Below, in pieces: positions 7,519 to 10,454 of a stretch of DNA of 10,454 bases (position 1 is its first letter; each line of letters opens with the position of its first letter). The stretch comes from Planctomicrobium piriforme (GTDB taxonomy: Bacteria > Planctomycetota > Planctomycetia > Pirellulales > PNKZ01), in contig CAMCTH010000111.1 of the NCBI GenBank assembly GCA_945877965.1, positions 1-10,454 on the forward strand. Reading direction: 5' to 3'. The position numbers and the translations under genes were made by a program. Below the pieces are notes generated by a model. That model was not told the DNA's origin. It made no database searches and worked only from the letters and a program-made list of their open reading frames with translations.

Positions 7519-8783
7519 CGTCGGCCCTCTCTCAAGAACTGCCAGTAACGGCAAAGATAACCGCTCCGTCGAAAGTCGCGCCGCCGCGACAGGACGAAGT
7601 CGATCTGCCGTTATTCGAGTTCACGGCCCGGATCGTCACCGACGTCGACGAACTCGCGGCCCTCGAACTCGCCTGGCAACGCTTAGCCCAAACGGCGATC
7701 GAGCCCAACTCGTTCTACGAGTCGTGGTGTTTGTTACCGGCGCTGCAGCATTTGGCCGCCGACGAGCGCCCCGAAGTGCTCGTCATCGAAGCGCCGAAGC
7801 GGGTCTTTCCCGCGGGACCCAAGGTGCTGTGCGGTCTACTTCCCATCATTCGCCGTAGCTCCTTCTACGGACTTCCCATGAAGTGCTGGGAGTTGTGGCG
7901 ACACCAGCATTGCTTCCTCGGCACGCCGCTCGTTCGACGCGATTGTGCGCGCGAAGTGCTCGACTTTTTCTTCCAACAAGCGGCCGCGGGCGGGGCGAAA
8001 CTCGTTCACCTGTCGCAGACGGCCGGCGACGGCCCTCTGCACCGTTTGCTGGTCGAATCGAATGCCGCCGCAAGGCGGACCGTGTTCGTCAAAGACTTGC
8101 AAACCCGGGCCGAATTCCGTCGCGCCGTCGATGCCGAGACATTCTTAAAAGCAGGCCTCTCTCGCAAGAAGCGGCAAGGAATCCAACGAACCGAGCGACG
8201 CCTGGCGGAGACCGGGACGCTGACGACCCGCTGGTTCGCCCCCGGCGACGATCCGCTCGCCTGGGCCGACTCTTTCTTGCAACTTGAAGCGGCCGGCTGG
8301 AAAGGTCAGCAGCAGACAGCTCTCGGCTCGAACGTCGGCGACGCCGGCTTCTTCCGCGAGTTGATTCGTCGCGGTGCAGCAAGCGACAAGCTCTTGCTCG
8401 GCCGTCTTGACTTCGACGGCCGCCCGATTGCGATGATCTGCAACCTGATGACCGACGGCGGCGGCTACAGCTTCAAGATTGCGCATGACGAGACCTTGGC
8501 CGAGTTCTCGCCCGGACTGCTCATTGAGTTGGCCCTGATCCGCGAGTTGCACGCTCGCGGCATCGACTGGGTCGACTCCTGCGCCGCCTCCGACCATCCG
8601 ATGATCAACCATCTTTGGCCCGATCGTGCCGTGCGGCAGTCGCTGGTCGTTTCGACCGGCGCTCGCGGCGGCGACTTCGCGGCGGCCGTCATGCCGTTGC
8701 TGCGCTGGCTCAAAGACCGCCTGACAAAACGATCGCCGCAAACCAACACTCCGAAAACCATCCGTCCCGTTGAGAAGGAATAG
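7515..8783 (+). CDS. CelD/FemAB-like GNAT acetyltransferase, second copy
   Basis: The product has 422 residues and a similar architecture to the preceding gene but is clearly diverged. The N-terminus has an extra, probably disordered 45-residue segment before ELAALELAWQRLA and the aromatic FYESWCLLPAL region. A basic helix SRKKRQGIQRTERRL follows at 216-230. The GNAT core contains LLLGRLDFDGRPIAMICNLM, and near the C-terminus is IDWVDSCAASDHPMINHLW (350-368), in the place of the LDFLRG..YK motif of the first copy; the YK pair is missing. I chose the ATG at 7515 because it overlaps the upstream stop and because the open frame further upstream lies wholly inside the first gene. No export signal is seen. 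It may form a pair with the first protein or use a different acceptor (inference). Confidence 0.78.
   Translation: MTSALSQELPVTAKITAPSKVAPPRQDEVDLPLFEFTARIVTDVDELAALELAWQRLAQTAIEPNSFYESWCLLPALQHLAADERPEVLVIEAPKRVFPAGPKVLCGLLPIIRRSSFYGLPMKCWELWRHQHCFLGTPLVRRDCAREVLDFFFQQAAAGGAKLVHLSQTAGDGPLHRLLVESNAAARRTVFVKDLQTRAEFRRAVDAETFLKAGLSRKKRQGIQRTERRLAETGTLTTRWFAPGDDPLAWADSFLQLEAAGWKGQQQTALGSNVGDAGFFRELIRRGAASDKLLLGRLDFDGRPIAMICNLMTDGGGYSFKIAHDETLAEFSPGLLIELALIRELHARGIDWVDSCAASDHPMINHLWPDRAVRQSLVVSTGARGGDFAAAVMPLLRWLKDRLTKRSPQTNTPKTIRPVEKE
8774..8779 (+). promoter_or_regulatory. Shine-Dalgarno site of the oxygenase gene
   Basis: GAAGGA lies 8 bases before the ATG at 8788, within the last codons of the upstream gene. 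It is the best ribosome-binding site in the window, and it decides the start against the TTG at 8770, which lies upstream of it. It suggests the oxygenase is translated more strongly than its operon partners. Confidence 0.75.
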
Positions 8784-8787
8784 ATAT

Positions 8788-9675
8788 ATGGCCGGTACCC
8801 TAACGACGGCTCGCGGCAACCTGCTGCACGACCTCAACCAACCGACGTTCGACGCCAAGTTCAATCGCCGCCCGTTCACGATCGGCCATCATCTGGCCGA
8901 CCATCCGCTTTTCGCCTTGCCTCGATTGATCGAACTGTCGCAAGCGTTGCCGGAAGGTCGCGTCGAGTACAACTCCGGTAAGCTGCCGGTCTCGCAAGAC
9001 CCGCACGCCACGCCACGCAACGGGCTGTCGATCGCCGACACCATTCAGCGGATCGAAGAATGCAATTCGTGGATGGTGCTCAAGAACGTCGAACTCGACG
9101 AAGAGTATTCCGACTTGCTAAACAGCTGTCTCGCCGAGGTGCGGCAACTCTCCGATCACGTCTCGCCGGGGATGAAGCATCGCGCGGGCTTCATCTTCAT
9201 CTCGTCGCCCGGTTCGGTGACGCCGTATCACATCGATCCGGAAAACAACTTCCTGTTGCAGATCCGCGGCAACAAGATTGTGCACATGTTCCCGCAAGAC
9301 GACCGCGAGATCCTAACCGAAGCCAACCTCGAAGGCTTCTTCTGCGGCGGGCATCGCAACCTGCCGTACGAAACGTGGTACGACCAACGAAGCGAGCAGT
9401 TCGTGCTGAACCCCGGCAACGGCCTGCACTTCCCGGTCGCGGCACCGCACTGGGTGCAGAACGGCACCGAGGTCTCGATTTCGTTCAGCATCACGTTCCA
9501 AACCAAAGACTCTTCGGACCGCAAATCGCTGCATCGCTTGAACCGGCAAATGCGAAAATGGGGTCTGACGCCGAGCAATGTCGGGGCGTCGCCGTGGCGC
9601 GACCGGCTCAAACTGGGCATGGTCAACGGCATCCGCGGCCTCAAGCGAGCCGTCGGCGTCAAAGAGGGTAAATAG
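8788..9675 (+). CDS. JmjC/FIH-like Fe(II)/2-oxoglutarate oxygenase (cupin-like)
   Basis: The product has 295 residues with a JmjC/cupin_8 core. Members use Fe(II), O2 and 2-oxoglutarate to hydroxylate or demethylate proteins or small molecules. The iron triad is visible: His148 and Asp150 in TPYHIDPENNFLLQIRGNK, and the distal His221 in HFPVAAPHWVQNG. The first block also matches the human asparagine hydroxylase FIH (from memory): Thr145, Asn154 and Lys163 sit at the same offsets from the first His as its 2OG-binding Thr196, Asn205 and Lys214. An intact enzyme is therefore likely. Such proteins are often labelled transcriptional regulators or cupins, but I see no DNA-binding domain. The C-terminus (about 250-295) is basic, with arginine and lysine. 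It is 4 bases from the second acetyltransferase and so co-transcribed. The substrate is unknown; it may be the product or target of the two acetyltransferases. Confidence 0.82.
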   Translation: MAGTLTTARGNLLHDLNQPTFDAKFNRRPFTIGHHLADHPLFALPRLIELSQALPEGRVEYNSGKLPVSQDPHATPRNGLSIADTIQRIEECNSWMVLKNVELDEEYSDLLNSCLAEVRQLSDHVSPGMKHRAGFIFISSPGSVTPYHIDPENNFLLQIRGNKIVHMFPQDDREILTEANLEGFFCGGHRNLPYETWYDQRSEQFVLNPGNGLHFPVAAPHWVQNGTEVSISFSITFQTKDSSDRKSLHRLNRQMRKWGLTPSNVGASPWRDRLKLGMVNGIRGLKRAVGVKEGK

Positions 9676-9700
9676 CGGCGATTCCGGGCCGATCGGTCGT

Positions 9701-9729
9701 TTGACACCCCGAACCGGCCCGCTTATCGT
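9701..9729 (+). promoter_or_regulatory. Sigma70-type promoter
   Basis: A perfect -35 box TTGACA (9701-9706) is followed after 17 bases by TATCGT (9724-9729), which matches four of the six -10 bases. Transcription would begin near 9736. It is by far the best promoter match I see in the window and lies just after the oxygenase gene. It would drive a transcript of about 220 bases ending at the terminator at 9929-9959. Confidence 0.65.
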
Positions 9730-9744
9730 AATGTCATCACGTTC

Positions 9745-9900
9745 ATGGTGCTGAAAATGTTCCGCCTGCCGATCACTCTCGATGCTCGCAACTTGACGAC
9801 CGCACGCAACGTGCCGGTTGGGCAAGCTCGCGTCGTTCCGGTTGAGATCGTCGGCATCGATGTCCGAATTATTATCGGGAGCGGAACGACTCGGCCCTAG
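9745..9900 (+). CDS. Possible small protein, 51 residues
   Basis: An ATG at 9745 opens 51 codons ending in TAG at 9898-9900. I do not recognise the product. It begins MVLKMFRLPITLDARNL, is rich in Val and Ile in its second half (a VEIVGIDVRIII stretch) and ends with a short polar tail. About two thirds of third codon positions are G or C, which fits the genes around it but is weak proof at this length. It lies between a good promoter (start point near 9736, so a leader of only about 9 bases) and a strong terminator, so the stretch is probably transcribed. There is no Shine-Dalgarno. A second ATG at 9757 is possible. The same stretch could instead be a small RNA. Confidence 0.4.
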   Translation: MVLKMFRLPITLDARNLTTARNVPVGQARVVPVEIVGIDVRIIIGSGTTRP

Positions 9901-9928
9901 GGAACGCGAACAACGCGAATCAACCAGA

Positions 9929-9959
9929 ACCCTGAGGCCGAAAGCCTCGGGGTTTTTTT
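9929..9959 (+). terminator. Intrinsic (rho-independent) terminator
   Basis: ACCCTGAGGC and GCCTCGGGGT form a 10-pair stem (one G-U) around the loop CGAAA, followed directly by seven T bases (9953-9959). The orientation is plus strand only; there is no matching T-run on the minus strand. It ends the small transcription unit starting near 9736 and any read-through from the acetyltransferase-oxygenase cassette. Confidence 0.92.
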
Positions 9960-9966
9960 GTTACTG

Positions 9967-10061
9967 GGTTCGAGGTTCAGGGTTCACGGTTAGGGGTTAC
10001 ACCCAATCAACCCGACAATCTCAACCCTGAACCTCGAACTCTTAACTCTGAACTACGAACC
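9967..10061. repeat. Facing arrays of a degenerate 7-base repeat
   Basis: The left array (9967-10001) has five 7-base units in register: GGTTCGA, GGTTCAG, GGTTCAC, GGTTAGG, GGTTACA. The right array (10023-10061) has the reverse-complement type: AACCCTG, AACCTCG, AACTCTT, AACTCTG, AACTACG and a partial AACC. The arrays form an inverted repeat whose best part is a perfect 17-bp match, 9968-9984 against 10023-10039, with a smaller inner stem (GGGTT 9994-9998 with AACCC 10009-10013). The right array ends exactly at the base before the cimA ATG. Resemblance is to the heptanucleotide tandem repeats (STRR) known from cyanobacteria and to REP-type hairpins; origin and role are unknown. Confidence 0.8.
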
Positions 10062-10454
10062 ATGCGACGCATCGAAATCTACGACACGACGCTCCGCGAC
10101 GGCAGCCAAGGCGAAGGCGTTAGCTTCTCGCTGCAGGACAAGATCCTCGTTGCGCAACGGTTGGCCGAGTTGGGCTTCGACTACGTCGAGGGGGGCTATC
10201 CTCTTTCGAACGAGAAGGATGCCCAGTTCTTTCAAAAGATTCGCGAGCATTCGTTCCCGCACACACGGGTGTCGGCCTTCGGCATGACGCGCCGCAAGGG
10301 CGTTGCGCCGGCCGAGGATCCCGGGATGCAGGCCCTGATCGCATCCGGTGCTCCCGCGGTGACGATCGTCGGCAAGACCTCCGATTTCCATGTGACCGAA
10401 GTGCTCCGCGTGTCGCTGGAAGAAAACCTGGCAATGATTCGCGAGACCGTGGCG
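10062..10454 (+). CDS. cimA: (R)-citramalate synthase, 3' end cut by window
   Basis: CimA condenses acetyl-CoA and pyruvate to citramalate, the entry of the threonine-independent isoleucine pathway. The first 131 residues are visible. The N-terminus RRIEIYDTTLRDGSQGEGVSF carries the DTTLRDG motif of the isopropylmalate/homocitrate/citramalate synthase family: Arg and Asp form the active site, with Asp also binding the metal. The forms SQGEGVSFSLQDKI, EGGYPLSNEKD and TIVGKTSDFHVTEVLRVSLEEN fit the citramalate-synthase branch better than LeuA, which normally has DGEQSPG here. The ATG at 10062 gives the expected N-terminus, yet it has no Shine-Dalgarno and lies flush against a repeat array. No clear promoter is visible between the upstream terminator and this start. 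Confidence 0.93.
   Translation, partial: MRRIEIYDTTLRDGSQGEGVSFSLQDKILVAQRLAELGFDYVEGGYPLSNEKDAQFFQKIREHSFPHTRVSAFGMTRRKGVAPAEDPGMQALIASGAPAVTIVGKTSDFHVTEVLRVSLEENLAMIRETVA

Noticed and set aside
9685..9721. Inverted repeat CGGGCC/GGCCCG around the promoter at 9701
   Set aside because: It has 6 GC-only pairs with a loop of 25 bases; it is too weak to call an operator.
9731..9754. Seven-codon upstream ORF starting at the ATG at 9731
   Set aside because: The predicted transcription start near 9736 lies after this ATG, so it would not be in the message.
9967..10061. CRISPR array or telomere-like repeat
   Set aside because: Units are 7 bases with no spacers, the two arrays face each other, and the locus is internal, directly before a gene.

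Overview
The window is high-GC bacterial DNA, and its genes are most like those of a planctomycete (Pirellula/Gemmata-type). This is inferred from the short 4-TM FtsK with its TYDPGDPP segment, several start codons without a Shine-Dalgarno sequence, mostly single-gene transcription units, a secreted N-formylglutamate-amidohydrolase-fold protein, and FemAB/CelD-type acetyltransferases. No marker gene proves the phylum. There is no rRNA, tRNA, CRISPR array or transposase.

Layout from left to right: (1) the 3' nearly complete part of zwf (glucose-6-phosphate dehydrogenase), convergent with (2) an exported N-formylglutamate amidohydrolase-like protein on the minus strand. An 86-bp divergent gap separates that gene from (3) truB (tRNA pseudouridine-55 synthase). 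(4) A 256-bp non-coding leader with two strong hairpins precedes (5) a complete ftsK/spoIIIE DNA translocase gene with unusual acidic stretches. (6) A three-gene cassette follows: two CelD-like GNAT acetyltransferases overlapping by ATGA, then a JmjC/FIH-like Fe(II)/2-oxoglutarate oxygenase with a strong Shine-Dalgarno site. (7) Next is a 386-bp stretch without a long gene. It holds a good sigma70-type promoter, a 51-codon small ORF, a strong intrinsic terminator, and two facing arrays of a 7-base repeat that run right up to the start codon of (8) cimA (citramalate synthase), which is cut by the window end.

Most genes are housekeeping: the pentose phosphate pathway, tRNA modification, chromosome segregation and isoleucine precursor synthesis. 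The accessory part worth attention runs from 6349 to 10061. The acetyltransferase-acetyltransferase-oxygenase cassette looks like one transcription unit that would modify a common, unknown substrate (inferred). The promoter/small ORF/terminator unit and the facing heptad-repeat arrays downstream are the least explained DNA in the window.
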